A DNA stretch of 64,000 nt from an uncultured Lachnospiraceae bacterium (GCA_947588845.1 CANQAR010000002.1:62001-126000); one strand, 5' to 3'. Numbered from the stretch's first letter, positions 50,685 through 60,771 are shown. Notes: a model not told the origin generated them from the letters alone. Numbers and translations are program-made.

Positions 50685-52922
50685 TCAGCCGCGCGTTTTC
50701 GTCCCGCGCGTGTCTCTTGAACCGATCCGCAGCTTATTAATATACACCTTTTTTTCTTTGTACAGCACTTCCGGACTCCTGTCTCCCTCAAGCCAGTACA
50801 CCTGTTTTACGCTGTCTTTTGGTCCAAGCTTTATCCCCCGCACCCCGACGGCTCCCTTCTTTTTAAACGGAATCTCCGATACAGGGAAACGCAGAAAATA
50901 TCCTTCTTCCGTCGCAAGCACGATGTGTGCGTTCTCCGCGGCGGCGTGAATCTCAAGTACTCTGTCCCCTTCCAGAAGCTTTGTCGCGGCCGTCGTGCGC
51001 TTCGCGACGTCGAACTCCAGCCCCTGCACCTGCTTGAGCATCCCCTGCGCGGTCACAAAAGTCAGCACGGTATCACGGATATCGTTCAGGGGATACACCG
51101 CGGCAAAATTTTCCGCACTGCTGTCGTAATTGCAGAGATTGTCCAGCGGAGTCCCCTTGTCGCGGAATTTTCCGTGCGGCACATCCGACACGCGGAGCAG
51201 ATGCATCTTTCCGTTATCCGTAAACACGCAGACCTTGTCCGTATTCAGGCAGCGCAGCACAAAACGGTTTTCCGAATCCGCCGCCTCGCGGTTTCTCTCA
51301 TAGACCTGCTCTTCAACCGTGCGTACGTATCCGAAACGGTCCATCAGGAACACGACCGCCATCTCCTCCATCTTCTTTTCCTCAAGAATCACTTCGCCCG
51401 CATTTTCAAGCGTCGTTCTTCTCGGGCGGCCAAACGCCTTTTTGTAGGAGTCCAGCTCCTTTATGATGACCTTCGCCATGGAACCGTAGTTGTTCAGAAT
51501 ATCCGTATAATTCGCAATATTTGCCAGCGTCTCCTCATGCTCTTTCTGCAGCACTTCAATCTCAAGACCGATCAGCTTGTACAGACGCATATCAAGGATC
51601 GCATTCGCCTGCACCTCCGTGAACCTGAGTTTTTCCGCCCGCTTTCTCGACCGCTCGGATTTAAAGCGGATCCCCTCTGTCACGCCGTTCACGAGACACT
51701 CTTTTACCTGTTCGCGGCTCCGGCTGCCGCGCAGAATCTCTATAATCAGGTCGATCACATCACAGGCGCGGATCAGTCCTTCCTGAATCTCTTTCTTATG
51801 CTCCTCTTTCCCGAGAAGATTCTGGTACTTTCTTGTCGTCACCTCAAACAGGAAATCAATATGATACTCAAGAATCTGCCGCAGACCAAGCGTCTCCGGG
51901 CGGCCGTCCGCCACCGCAAGCATGTTTACTCCGAAAGTATCCTCCAGCCGTGTCTTTTTGTAGAGAAGATTTTTGAGCTGTTCCGTATCGGCGCCTTTGC
52001 GCAGCTCAAGCACAATCCGGATGCCTTCTTTTGAGGACTGATTCGAAATATCCACGATATCCGTCGTCTTTCTTGCTTCAACCAGCCCGGCCACGTCATT
52101 GAGAAATTTGCCGATATTGGCCCCGATCATCGTGTACGGGATCTCCGTAATCACCAGCCGCTCTCTGCCGCCTTTTATCGTTTCCGTCTCTACTTTGCCG
52201 CGCAGCCGGATCTTCCCCTGACCGGTGCGGTAGATCTCCGCAAGTTCAGACTGATTCACGACAATTCCGCCCGTCGGAAAATCCGGCCCCTTGATATAAG
52301 TCATCAGTTCTTCGAGGGTGATCTGATTGTTTTTGATCATGGCCTTCACGCCGTCAATGACCTCGCCCAGATTATGCGTCGGAATGCTCGTCACCATGCC
52401 GACCGCAATGCCGTCGGCTCCGTTTACAAGCAGATTCGGTATCTTCACAGGCAGTACGAGGGGTTCCTTCTCCGTCTCGTCAAAGTTCGGGCCAAAATCG
52501 ACGACATCCTTGTCGAGATCCGCCAGGAACGCCTCCTGCGTGATCCGCTGCAGTCTCGCCTCCGTATAACGCATGGCGGCCGCTCCATCGCCCTCAATTG
52601 AGCCGAAATTCCCGTGTCCGTCGACAAGCGCAATCCCTTTCTTGAATTCCTGCGCCATCACCACAAGCGCCTCGTAGATGGAACTGTCCCCGTGCGGATG
52701 GTATTTTCCCATGGTATCACCGACGATACGCGCACATTTCCGGTATGGCCTGTCATAGCGGATTCCAAGCTCGTACATGTCGTAAAGCGTCCTGCGCTGC
52801 ACCGGCTTCAGTCCGTCTCTCACGTCCGGAAGCGCGCGCGCAATGATAACGCTCATCGCGTAATCAATGTATGATTTCTGCATGATGTCGGAATACTCGG
52901 CGCGGATGATTTGTTCGTCCAT
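50685..52922 (-). CDS. parC: Type IIA topoisomerase A subunit (ParC/GyrA-like)
   Basis: A 745-residue DNA-cleaving subunit. The catalytic tyrosine is Y119 in [10 protein letters not shown]. The quinolone-resistance region reads [13 protein letters not shown], with S80 and E84 at the positions of E. coli GyrA S83 and D87. A beta-pinwheel C-terminal domain is present, but I see no canonical GyrA box (QRRGGKG), which favours a decatenating topoisomerase IV-like enzyme over gyrase. AAGGAG precedes the start. The B subunit gene lies 37 bases upstream. Clostridia often carry this second pair besides gyrA/gyrB; the ParC name is therefore provisional. Confidence 0.9.
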   Translation of the reverse strand: MDEQIIRAEYSDIMQKSYIDYAMSVIIARALPDVRDGLKPVQRRTLYDMYELGIRYDRPYRKCARIVGDTMGKYHPHGDSSIYEALVVMAQEFKKGIALVDGHGNFGSIEGDGAAAMRYTEARLQRITQEAFLADLDKDVVDFGPNFDETEKEPLVLPVKIPNLLVNGADGIAVGMVTSIPTHNLGEVIDGVKAMIKNNQITLEELMTYIKGPDFPTGGIVVNQSELAEIYRTGQGKIRLRGKVETETIKGGRERLVITEIPYTMIGANIGKFLNDVAGLVEARKTTDIVDISNQSSKEGIRIVLELRKGADTEQLKNLLYKKTRLEDTFGVNMLAVADGRPETLGLRQILEYHIDFLFEVTTRKYQNLLGKEEHKKEIQEGLIRACDVIDLIIEILRGSRSREQVKECLVNGVTEGIRFKSERSRKRAEKLRFTEVQANAILDMRLYKLIGLEIEVLQKEHEETLANIANYTDILNNYGSMAKVIIKELDSYKKAFGRPRRTTLENAGEVILEEKKMEEMAVVFLMDRFGYVRTVEEQVYERNREAADSENRFVLRCLNTDKVCVFTDNGKMHLLRVSDVPHGKFRDKGTPLDNLCNYDSSAENFAAVYPLNDIRDTVLTFVTAQGMLKQVQGLEFDVAKRTTAATKLLEGDRVLEIHAAAENAHIVLATEEGYFLRFPVSEIPFKKKGAVGVRGIKLGPKDSVKQVYWLEGDRSPEVLYKEKKVYINKLRIGSRDTRGTKTRG

Positions 52923-52958
52923 ATAAATCTCCTTTTTTAATCAAAGACCCCGGGGCAT

Positions 52959-54881
52959 TCAGACATCCAGCAGGGCATCCTGCGCATGTTCGTAGATGAA
53001 TGCCTTGCGCGGAGGCACCTCAGTCCCCATAAGCATACTGGTGATATTTGACGCGATGCGGGCATCCTCGATTTCAACCAGCTTCAGGATGCGGGTCGCA
53101 GGGTTCAGCGTCGTCTCCCAGAGCTGATCCGCGTCCATCTCTCCCAGGCCCTTGTAGCGCTGGAGCGTAAACGGGCCTTTGTGAGTCCTGCGGTATTTCT
53201 CCAGAGCCTTATCGTCATAGAGATACGTCTCCTTCCCGCGGGCGGGAATCGCCTTATAAAGAGGCGGCATTGCAATGTAAACATGCCCCTCGTAGATCAA
53301 CTCCGGCATAAAACGGTAGAACAGCGTCAGCAGCAGTGTACTGATATGCGCGCCGTCCACATCGGCATCCGCCATGATGATGATCTTGTTGTAGCGCAGC
53401 TTCGTGATATCAAAATCATTGCCGTACCCCTCGGAAAACCCGCAGCCGAACGCGTTGATCATCGTCTTGATCTCAGCGTTGGCAAGGACTTTATCGATGC
53501 TCGCCTTCTCCACATTCAGAATCTTGCCGCGGATCGGAAGGATCGCCTGATAATTGCGGTCCCGCGCCGTCTTCGCGGAACCTCCCGCCGAATCTCCCTC
53601 AACGATAAAAATCTCGCAGAGACTGCTGTCGCGGCTCTCGCAGTTCGCAAGCTTGCCGTTGCTGTCAAAGGAATATTTCTGCTTCGTCAGCAGGTTCGTC
53701 TTCGCGCGCTCCTCGCTCTTTCGGATCTTCGCCGCCTTCTCCGCACAGGAGAGAACCGCCTTCAGCGTGTCCAGATGTTTGTCAAAATACAGGACAACCT
53801 CATCTCCCGTCACCTTTCCGACAGCCCGGGCCGCATCCTGATTGTCCAGTTTTGTCTTTGTCTGGCCCTCAAACCGCGGATCCGGATGCTTGACCGAGAC
53901 AACGGCAGTCATACCGTTGCGGATATCCGTCCCCGTGAAATTCGCGTCCTTCTCCTTAAGGATGCCAAGCTGACGCGCGTACGTGTTCATCACAGTCGTA
54001 AACGTCGCCTTGAATCCGGTCAGATGCGTGCCTCCCTCGGCATTGTAGATATTATTGCAGAAGCCAAGCACATTCTCATGGAACTCGTTGACATACTGGA
54101 ACGCCGCCTCCACGACAATCCCGTCCGCTTCCCCACGGAAATAGACAGGATCACAGACGGGCTCCGATTTCTGATTCAGCTCGCGCACGTAGCCGACGAT
54201 TCCTTCCGGCTCACGGTACACGATCACCTCCGGTTCTTCCTGCCGTCTGTCTTCAAAACGGATCGTCAGCTGAGGATTCAGATACGCTGTCTCGTGCAGT
54301 CTGCTCTTTAGTTCTGTGGAAGAAAATCTGGTCTTCTCAAAAATCTCCGGATCCGGAAGGAACTGTATGCGGGTACCCGTCTTTTTGGTCCGCCCGATGA
54401 CCGGGAGCAGACCGTCTTCCAGTTCCAGTGCCGGAATCCCCCGTTCATACCGGTCGTGATGAATTTTCCCGCCGAGCATGACCTTTACATCCAGCCATGT
54501 TGACAGCGCATTCACGACGGAAGATCCCACTCCATGAAGTCCCCCGCTCGTCTTGTAGGAAGAATTGTCAAATTTGCCTCCCGCATGGAGCGTCGTAAAG
54601 ACGAGACGCTCCGCCGGCATGCCCTTTTCATGCATCCCGACCGGAATCCCGCGTCCGTTGTCCTCAACGACAGCAGAACCGTCTTTCTCCAGATAAACCT
54701 CTATTTCCGTACAGTATCCTGCCAGGTGTTCATCCACGGAATTGTCCACGATCTCATAGATCAGATGATTCAGACCCTTGCGCGAAACGCTCCCGATATA
54801 CATGCCGGGGCGCTTCCTGACCGCCTCCAGACCTTCGAGCACGGAAATACTGCCCGCGTCATACGTTTTACTGCCTGCCAT
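52959..54881 (-). CDS. parE: Type IIA topoisomerase B subunit (ParE/GyrB-like)
   Basis: A 640-residue ATPase subunit. The GHKL domain has LIYEIVDNSVDEHLAG, VEDNGRGIPV and SGGLHGVGSSVVNAL. The TOPRIM domain has IVEGDSAGGSAK and the metal-binding MADADVDGAHI. GGGAGG stands five bases before the ATG, inside the last codons of the upstream gene, whose TAA lies only two bases away. With the A subunit gene it forms a complete type IIA topoisomerase. Its length matches ParE/GyrB without insertions. Confidence 0.92.
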   Translation of the reverse strand: MAGSKTYDAGSISVLEGLEAVRKRPGMYIGSVSRKGLNHLIYEIVDNSVDEHLAGYCTEIEVYLEKDGSAVVEDNGRGIPVGMHEKGMPAERLVFTTLHAGGKFDNSSYKTSGGLHGVGSSVVNALSTWLDVKVMLGGKIHHDRYERGIPALELEDGLLPVIGRTKKTGTRIQFLPDPEIFEKTRFSSTELKSRLHETAYLNPQLTIRFEDRRQEEPEVIVYREPEGIVGYVRELNQKSEPVCDPVYFRGEADGIVVEAAFQYVNEFHENVLGFCNNIYNAEGGTHLTGFKATFTTVMNTYARQLGILKEKDANFTGTDIRNGMTAVVSVKHPDPRFEGQTKTKLDNQDAARAVGKVTGDEVVLYFDKHLDTLKAVLSCAEKAAKIRKSEERAKTNLLTKQKYSFDSNGKLANCESRDSSLCEIFIVEGDSAGGSAKTARDRNYQAILPIRGKILNVEKASIDKVLANAEIKTMINAFGCGFSEGYGNDFDITKLRYNKIIIMADADVDGAHISTLLLTLFYRFMPELIYEGHVYIAMPPLYKAIPARGKETYLYDDKALEKYRRTHKGPFTLQRYKGLGEMDADQLWETTLNPATRILKLVEIEDARIASNITSMLMGTEVPPRKAFIYEHAQDALLDV

Positions 54882-54883
54882 TT

Positions 54884-55567
54884 TTACCTCCCGACTTTTT
54901 CCGCAACCTCCCCGCGTTTCTTATAGATGGAACCTGCCGGAACCGCCTCCCGCACAGAGGAGAGCGGATAAATATTCGTATTCGGACCGATCACGGTCCC
55001 CGGATTCAGCACAGAGCCGCATCCTACTTCCACGCAGTCCCCGAGCATCGCGCCGAACTTCTTCAGCCCGGTCTCGCACCGGTCCTGCCCTGCCTTCACG
55101 ACCACAAGCGTCTTGTCGGATTTGACATTGGAAGTGATGGAACCCGCTCCCATGTGGGCCCTGTACCCCAGGATGGAATCCCCGACATAATTATAATGCG
55201 GAACCTGCACTTTATTGAACAGGATAACATTCTTGAGCTCGGTCGAATTGCCGACTACGGCTCCTTCTCCCACGATCGCGTTGCCGCGGATAAACGCACA
55301 GTGGCGCACCTCGGCCTCTTTCCCGATGATTGCCGGCCCGTTGATATACGCGGTCGGAGCCACTTTTGCCGACTTCGCGATCCAGACATTTTCCCCTCGC
55401 TTTTCATATTCTTCCTCGCTCAGACCGGCGCCAAGCGCAAGGATAAAGCTTCCGATCTTCGGGAGAACCTCCCACGGGTACTCGGCTCCCTCAAAAATGC
55501 CGCGAGCGATCGTCTCATCCAGTGTGTAAAGCTTCTCGATTCTGCACATTTCCAGATTACATTCCAT
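54884..55567 (-). CDS. Left-handed beta-helix protein (GlmU C-domain-like acyltransferase fold)
   Basis: About 227 residues. Hexapeptide repeats of the left-handed beta-helix run through APTAYINGPAIIGKEAEVRHCAFIRG, AIVGEGAVVGNSTELKNVIL and VEVGCGSVLNPGTVIGPNTNIYP. The block VPHYNYVGDSILGYRAHMGAG resembles the acetyl-CoA-binding part of GlmU. There is no uridylyltransferase domain. An N-terminal segment of ~65 residues is separate. It may be a sugar or amino-sugar acyltransferase; the substrate is unknown. AGGAGG stands seven bases before the ATG ending at 55567. It lies between topB (15 bases) and the topoisomerase B subunit (two bases). Confidence 0.85.
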   Translation of the reverse strand: MECNLEMCRIEKLYTLDETIARGIFEGAEYPWEVLPKIGSFILALGAGLSEEEYEKRGENVWIAKSAKVAPTAYINGPAIIGKEAEVRHCAFIRGNAIVGEGAVVGNSTELKNVILFNKVQVPHYNYVGDSILGYRAHMGAGSITSNVKSDKTLVVVKAGQDRCETGLKKFGAMLGDCVEVGCGSVLNPGTVIGPNTNIYPLSSVREAVPAGSIYKKRGEVAEKVGR

Positions 55568-55582
55568 CACAAATCCTCCTAT

Positions 55583-57925
55583 TCAACTTTCGGTCGTCCT
55601 TTGCGCCGTCCGCTTCCGGGAATTCGTTTTCCCGCCGGACTCCGGCTTTGCATGCGGCTCTGTCAGCCGGCCGGCACTGCTTCGGACAGCCGTTTTCTTC
55701 GCAGCGCCCGCTCTTGTATGCGTCCCGGTCCTCCGCCTGGTTCCAGAGGTATTTTTTTCATCTGACCATTTCCCGGATGATGCCTCCCACGCCGCCTTTG
55801 TATAATATTTTGCGGCCTCATCGAACAGAGGCCGAAGCGCTTCATGATTGTCCAGCGCAAGAACTCCGTCCGTCCTGGACTGCACAAAATGCGTCAGTTT
55901 GCGCATGTATTCATCACCTGTGATCGTCCCCTCGGCCACATAGTTCAGGCCTTTCTCCCAGCTCGCCGTAAGCTCCGGATTCAGCAGAGAGCGGATGGAA
56001 CAGAACACAACATCGTAGATCATCTCGCCAAGCAGCGTCGGCGTCAGAATCTGCGTCTTTTTATTCAGTGCAATATATTTATTCCCAATCAGCTTTTTCA
56101 GGATCTCGGCGCGTGTGGCGCTCGTCCCGATGCCGCAGCTTTTGATCTGCGCCCGCAGCTCCTCGTCCTCGATCAGCTGTCCCGCGTTTTCCATTGCGAG
56201 AATCATCGAACCGGAATTATACCGTTTGGGCGGAGAAGTCTCACCTTCGCGAATCACCAGAGAATCCACCAGAAGCTGCATCCCCTTCCGGATCCTTTTC
56301 AGCTGTTCAGAAAAGACAGCGTCCTTCACGAATGTGGCGTTCTCATCCTCCGCCGTCGCCGGAGCAGATTCTCCCGCCGCCTGACCTTCCTCTTTCCCGG
56401 CAGCGTTCGGTTCTCCGGGCACCTCATCCGGACTGTCTCCCGCCTGCGCACTCTTTTTCTTACGGTCATAAGGATTCCCGGCTACTTTAAAATATCCCTC
56501 CGAGAGAAGAATCTTAAAAGAATAAAAAAACTTCTCCGCCGGTGCGTCCGGCATGCCGGCCGGCTTCATCGCCGTCACCATACTCACCTTCTGGAACTCG
56601 GCCGCCGGATAAAAAATGCTGAGAAATCTGCGGACAATCGCCGCGTAAACGCCGGCCGCCGTCCCCTTCACGGAACGCAGCGCCGAAAGCCCCTGCCCCG
56701 TCGGAATAATCGCGTAGTGATCCGTGATCTGTTTGTCATTGACATAGCGCGTGCGGGAAATTTTCCGGTATCCCCCATCCTGCAGGATCTCCTCCGCGAA
56801 CGCGGAGGCCGGCGCGTACCCCTTCAGCCCTGTGATATTTTTATGGATCTCCTTTGCCACCGCGCTCGAAAGCACACGCGCGTCCGTACGCGGATATGTC
56901 ACCAGTTTTTTCTCATAGAGCTCCTGTACAATCCGCAGAGTCTCATCCGGGCTGATCTTGAACATGCGGGAGCAGTCATTTTGCAGCTCGGCCAGATTAT
57001 AGAGCAGCGGCGGATTCTTTTTCTCCTTCTTGCGCTCAATAAAATCAACGACCGTCTCGACCCGCCGATTCTCTGCCGGGGCCTCCCCCAGCAGCCTGGA
57101 AATCAGTTCTTCCGCGTCCTCTTTCCTGCGGAAACCGTTTTCCTTATAAAGCTTCGGGGACAGATAATACGCGGAGCCTTCCACGGCCCGAAACTCTCCG
57201 GTAAGCTTTTTTCCCTCAAAATTCACATTCTGCAGCACACGGTAAAACGGCGTCTTCACAAACTGACGAATCTCCCGTTCACGCCGGACGATCATCCCGA
57301 GTACACACGTCATGACACGGCCGACCGAGACAACCGAGTACTTTGTCCCGAGATAATTCGCAATCGAATTCCCGTATCGCAGCGTCAGAAGCCGTGAGAA
57401 ATTAATCCCCATCAGATAATCTTCCTTCGCCCTGAGATAGGCCGCCTGGGAGAGATTGTCATATTCGGACAGATCCCTGGCCTCCCGGATCCCGCGCAGG
57501 ATCTCCTCCTCTGTCTGCGAATCAATCCAGACCCTCTTTCGTTCCTTTCCTCTGACGTCCGCCATCTGCTCCACCAGACGGTAAATATATTCCCCTTCCC
57601 GCCCGGAATCCGTGCATACATAGATGACATCCACATCACGCCGATTCAGCAGACCGCTCACGATGTCAAACTGCTTTTTTACACCGGGAATCACCTCATA
57701 GAGGAACGTCTCCGGCAGAAACGGCAGCGTGGCAAGACTCCACCTTCGGTACTTCGGATCATAGGCCTCCGGATAACTCATCGTGACCAGATGACCGACG
57801 CACCACGTCACAATATAGGAATCCGATTCCAGATATCCGTCATGGCGCTTCATTTCTTCCTTCAGCGCACGCGCAAACTCCTGCGCCACACTCGGTTTCT
57901 CTGCGATAAACAGTGATTTCGGCAT
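55583..57925 (-). CDS. topB: DNA topoisomerase III (type IA)
   Basis: About 780 residues. A single-strand cutting topoisomerase. The TOPRIM domain starts with SLFIAEKPSVAQEFA and has CTDSGREGEYIYRL. The catalytic tyrosine is in VTYPRTDARVLSS. ALKSCGIGT-like sequence (IKSCGIGTSATRAEIL) marks domain IV. A Glu/Ala-rich insertion near residues 530-570 and a basic Ser/Arg/Lys tail of ~60 residues (DNA-binding in type) are less conserved. Start: the ATG ending at 57925 has AAGGAGG five bases upstream; the longer frame to 58078 runs through promoter and repeat. It is the first gene of the topoisomerase operon and has a LexA-type box upstream. Confidence 0.96.
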   Translation of the reverse strand: MPKSLFIAEKPSVAQEFARALKEEMKRHDGYLESDSYIVTWCVGHLVTMSYPEAYDPKYRRWSLATLPFLPETFLYEVIPGVKKQFDIVSGLLNRRDVDVIYVCTDSGREGEYIYRLVEQMADVRGKERKRVWIDSQTEEEILRGIREARDLSEYDNLSQAAYLRAKEDYLMGINFSRLLTLRYGNSIANYLGTKYSVVSVGRVMTCVLGMIVRREREIRQFVKTPFYRVLQNVNFEGKKLTGEFRAVEGSAYYLSPKLYKENGFRRKEDAEELISRLLGEAPAENRRVETVVDFIERKKEKKNPPLLYNLAELQNDCSRMFKISPDETLRIVQELYEKKLVTYPRTDARVLSSAVAKEIHKNITGLKGYAPASAFAEEILQDGGYRKISRTRYVNDKQITDHYAIIPTGQGLSALRSVKGTAAGVYAAIVRRFLSIFYPAAEFQKVSMVTAMKPAGMPDAPAEKFFYSFKILLSEGYFKVAGNPYDRKKKSAQAGDSPDEVPGEPNAAGKEEGQAAGESAPATAEDENATFVKDAVFSEQLKRIRKGMQLLVDSLVIREGETSPPKRYNSGSMILAMENAGQLIEDEELRAQIKSCGIGTSATRAEILKKLIGNKYIALNKKTQILTPTLLGEMIYDVVFCSIRSLLNPELTASWEKGLNYVAEGTITGDEYMRKLTHFVQSRTDGVLALDNHEALRPLFDEAAKYYTKAAWEASSGKWSDEKNTSGTRRRTGTHTRAGAAKKTAVRSSAGRLTEPHAKPESGGKTNSRKRTAQRTTES

Positions 57926-57959
57926 CGAATCCTCCTTTTCTTTCGCAAAACACACAGTT

Positions 57960-57987
57960 ATCATACCATTTTTTTCAAAAATGTCAA
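57960..57987 (-). promoter_or_regulatory. topB operon promoter
   Basis: Minus strand: TTGACA (57982-57987), 16 bases, TATGAT (57960-57965). The topB ATG follows after about 35 bases. A LexA-type box lies 11 bases upstream of the -35. Confidence 0.7.
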
Positions 57988-57998
57988 TTTGTTTTTTC

Positions 57999-58010
57999 GA
58001 ACATATGTTC
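57999..58010. promoter_or_regulatory. lexA box: LexA/SOS box upstream of topB
   Basis: GAACATATGTTC is a perfect palindrome and fits the Gram-positive LexA (DinR) consensus CGAAC-N4-GTTCG, with the flanking C present on one side (CGAACATATGTTCT). It sits next to the topB promoter, as expected of an operator. Confidence 0.65.
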
Positions 58011-58033
58011 TCTTTCTTGTTTGGACCTGGATC

Positions 58034-58061
58034 GAGCAGGAGGCGGTTTTTCCTCCTGCTC
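58034..58061. repeat. Hairpin repeat upstream of topB (copy 2)
   Basis: GAGCAGGAGG (58034-58043) pairs with CCTCCTGCTC (58052-58061). The arms and the GATC/GCGCG flanks match the element at 939-965, while the loops differ. It lies between the asd terminator and the topB LexA box. Confidence 0.7.
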
Positions 58062-58121
58062 GCCCGCGCGGCCCGCATGCTGCGTCAGCAGCTGATTTCT
58101 ATGTGCGGGCCTGCGCATAAA

Positions 58122-58152
58122 ACAGCGGCAGAACATAAGTTTCCGCCGCTGT
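58122..58152 (-). terminator. Terminator of asd
   Basis: ACAGCGGC (58122-58129) pairs with GCCGCTGT (58145-58152). On the minus strand the stem ends in TTTTATGCG. It lies about 35 bases after the asd stop. Confidence 0.7.
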
Positions 58153-58187
58153 ACGGGTACTGCTTTCTTTTGCACAGATATCAAAAA

Positions 58188-59273
58188 TTATTTTGCCGCG
58201 ATATACCCCAGTGCTTTCAATGTCTCCGCACAGAGCACTGCTCCGCCGGCGGCTCCGCGCACCGTATTGTGCGACAGACCAACAAACTTAAAGTCGTAAA
58301 CGGTATCTTCACGGATACGTCCGATCGAAACTCCCATGCCTCTCTCATAATCAACATCCAGCTGAACCTGCGGACGATTGTCTTCCTGCATGTAACGGAT
58401 AAACTGCTTCGGCGCGCTCGGAAGTTTCAGCTCCTGCGGAAGTCCGGAAAAGCTTTCCAGCTTCTCGATCAGCTGTTCCTTCGTCGGTTTCTTTCTGAAC
58501 TTGACAAAGACCGCCGCTGTATGTCCGTTCAGTACCGGAACACGGATGCACTGGCAGGTGATCACCGGAGACTTCGCCGGAACGATCACTCCATCCTCGA
58601 TTTTGCCCCAGAGACGGAGCGGTTCTTTCTCACTCTTCTCTTCCTCGCCGCCGATATACGGGATCACATTCTCCACCATCTCCGGCCAGTCCTTAAATGT
58701 CTTTCCTGCTCCGGAAATCGCCTGATATGTAGTGGCGACAACCTCATAAGGCTCGAACTCTTTCCACGCGGTCAGCGCCGGCGCGTAGCTCTGGATGGAG
58801 CAGTTCGGCTTTACCGCGATAAATCCTCTCGTAGTGCCAAGGCGCTTCTTCTGGAACTCGATCACCTTGAAATGCTCCGGGTTGATCTCCGGAACGACCA
58901 TCGGCACATCCGGCGTCCAGCGATGCGCGCTGTTGTTTGAAACAACAGGTGTCTCTGTCTTCGCGTACTCTTCCTCAATCGCCTTGATCTCATCCTTCGA
59001 CATGTCGACTGCCGAGAATACAAAGTCCACGCTCGCCGCAACTTTCTCTACCTCGTTGACGTTCATGACCACGAGCTTTTTCACAGCCTCCGGCATCGGC
59101 GTAGTCATCTTCCATCTTCCGCCGACGGCCTCCTCATACGTCTTTCCTGCGCTGCGCGCGCTCGCCGCCAGCGTTACAACCTCAAACCACGGATGGTTCT
59201 CAAGCAGTGAAATAAACCTCTGTCCGACCATACCGGTCGCTCCTAAAATTCCGACTTTTAATTTCTGACTCAT
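58188..59273 (-). CDS. asd: Aspartate-semialdehyde dehydrogenase
   Basis: A 361-residue NADPH enzyme that makes aspartate semialdehyde, the branch point to lysine/diaminopimelate, threonine and methionine. The dinucleotide motif is GILGATGMVGQRF, and the catalytic cysteine is in KPNCSIQSY, with the downstream histidine in GHTAAVFV. The sequence is of the archaeal/fungal-type ASADH branch common in Clostridia (about 360 residues), rather than the E. coli type. Monocistronic: consensus promoter at 59328-59356, terminator at 58122-58152. Confidence 0.96.
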   Translation of the reverse strand: MSQKLKVGILGATGMVGQRFISLLENHPWFEVVTLAASARSAGKTYEEAVGGRWKMTTPMPEAVKKLVVMNVNEVEKVAASVDFVFSAVDMSKDEIKAIEEEYAKTETPVVSNNSAHRWTPDVPMVVPEINPEHFKVIEFQKKRLGTTRGFIAVKPNCSIQSYAPALTAWKEFEPYEVVATTYQAISGAGKTFKDWPEMVENVIPYIGGEEEKSEKEPLRLWGKIEDGVIVPAKSPVITCQCIRVPVLNGHTAAVFVKFRKKPTKEQLIEKLESFSGLPQELKLPSAPKQFIRYMQEDNRPQVQLDVDYERGMGVSIGRIREDTVYDFKFVGLSHNTVRGAAGGAVLCAETLKALGYIAAK

Positions 59274-59327
59274 TTTTTCATTCTCCTCTTTTTTGCGTGT
59301 TTATCACGCGTACATTTGTATTTACCT

Positions 59328-59356
59328 AAAATACACTCCTGACGTTTAAATGTCAA
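59328..59356 (-). promoter_or_regulatory. asd promoter
   Basis: Minus strand: TTGACA (59351-59356), 17 bases, TATTTT (59328-59333). The leader contains a small GCGTG/CACGC hairpin. The promoter sits directly after the argH stop, so asd need not depend on argH transcription. Confidence 0.65.
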
Positions 59357-59370
59357 GTACAAATTTAACG

Positions 59371-60771
59371 TTATCCTTCACGACCAGGACCATTTTCACC
59401 TGCAAGATATTCCCTGCACTCCGAGATCACGCGCCGTATCATCTCCTCGCCGGGCGCGCCGTACGTCAGCCGCTTCTCCACGCAGGTCTTCATGCTGATC
59501 GCCTCATAAATATCCTCGTCAAACACCGGGCTCTCCTTGCGGAATTCCTCCAGCGTCAGATCATCAAGCGCCTTGTCCGCCGCTATGCAGGCAAGCACCA
59601 GCCTTCCGGAAATGCTGTGCGCGTCGCGGAACGGCACGCCGCGGCCCACCAGATAATCCGCCACATCCGTCGCGTTCGTAAAACCGTTTTTCGCGGAAGC
59701 CTCCATCACATCCTTCCGGAAGCTCATTGTCGCAAGCATCCCGGCAAAGAGAGGAAGACAGCTGTTTACCGTATCAATCGCGTCAAACGCGCCCTCCTTG
59801 TCCTCCTGCATATCCTTATTGTAGGCAAGCGGGATTCCCTTCATCGTCACCAGCAGTCCCGTCAGCGCGCCGTAAACGCGGCCTGTCTTGCCGCGCACCA
59901 GCTCGGCGATATCCGGATTTTTTTTCTGCGGCATGATGCTGCTGCCCGTACTGTAGCTGTCATCGATCTCCACAAACCGGTATTCATTCGAATTCCAGAT
60001 AATAATCTCCTCCGAAAAACGGCTCAGATGCATCATGATCGTCGCAAGCGCCGACAGATACTCGATCAGGTAATCCCGATCCGAGACAGAATCCATACTG
60101 TTGCGCGTCGGTCCCGCAAACCCCAGCAGTTCCGCCGTATAATCCCGGTCAAGCGGATACGTAGTCCCCGCGAGGGCCCCCGCCCCGAGCGGACAGTAAT
60201 TCATTCTCCGGTAAATATCCGCCATGCGCTCCCTGTCACGGCGGAACATCTCAAAATACGCGCCCATATGGTGCGCAAGCGTCACCGGCTGGGCTTTCTG
60301 CAGATGTGTAAAACCCGGCATGTAAGTCGAAACATTCTCCTCCATGATTCCAAGCAGAACCTTCAGGAGCTCTTTTAAAAGCCTGTCCGTTTTCTGCACC
60401 TGCTCCCGCACATACATTCTCATATCAAGCGCCACCTGATCATTCCGGCTGCGCCCCGTGTGAAGCTTTTTCCCCACCTCGCCGATGCGGTCAATCAGAT
60501 TTGCCTCAACAAAACTGTGGATGTCTTCGTATTCAGCTGTAACCGCAAGCGTCCCGCTCTCCATATCCGCAAGGATCGACACAAGCCCCCGAAGAATCTC
60601 ATCCCGTTCATCCTCTGTCAGGATTTTCTGCTTCGCAAGCATTTTTACATGGGCCATGCTGCCCTCGATATCCTGCCGGTAAAGTCTCTGATCAAACAAA
60701 ATTGAAGCGTTGAAATCATATACCATCTGATCCGTCTGTTTTGTAAAACGTCCGCCCCACAACTGTGCCAT
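59371..60771 (-). CDS. argH: Argininosuccinate lyase
   Basis: About 466 residues. It cleaves argininosuccinate to arginine and fumarate, the last step of arginine synthesis. The fumarase/aspartase-superfamily signature SSIMPQKKNPD is present, along with LHTGRSRNDQVALD and FTHLQKAQPVTLAHH. Start: the ATG ending at 60771 has GGAG six bases before it. Frames further upstream are part of the leader. argG is not in this window. An unusually long leader of about 230 bases, with a strong hairpin, precedes the gene. Confidence 0.97.
   Translation of the reverse strand: MAQLWGGRFTKQTDQMVYDFNASILFDQRLYRQDIEGSMAHVKMLAKQKILTEDERDEILRGLVSILADMESGTLAVTAEYEDIHSFVEANLIDRIGEVGKKLHTGRSRNDQVALDMRMYVREQVQKTDRLLKELLKVLLGIMEENVSTYMPGFTHLQKAQPVTLAHHMGAYFEMFRRDRERMADIYRRMNYCPLGAGALAGTTYPLDRDYTAELLGFAGPTRNSMDSVSDRDYLIEYLSALATIMMHLSRFSEEIIIWNSNEYRFVEIDDSYSTGSSIMPQKKNPDIAELVRGKTGRVYGALTGLLVTMKGIPLAYNKDMQEDKEGAFDAIDTVNSCLPLFAGMLATMSFRKDVMEASAKNGFTNATDVADYLVGRGVPFRDAHSISGRLVLACIAADKALDDLTLEEFRKESPVFDEDIYEAISMKTCVEKRLTYGAPGEEMIRRVISECREYLAGENGPGREG

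Noticed and set aside
57926..58078. N-terminal extension of topB to a start at 58078
   Set aside because: It reads through the hairpin repeat, the LexA box and the promoter. AAGGAGG marks the ATG at 57925.
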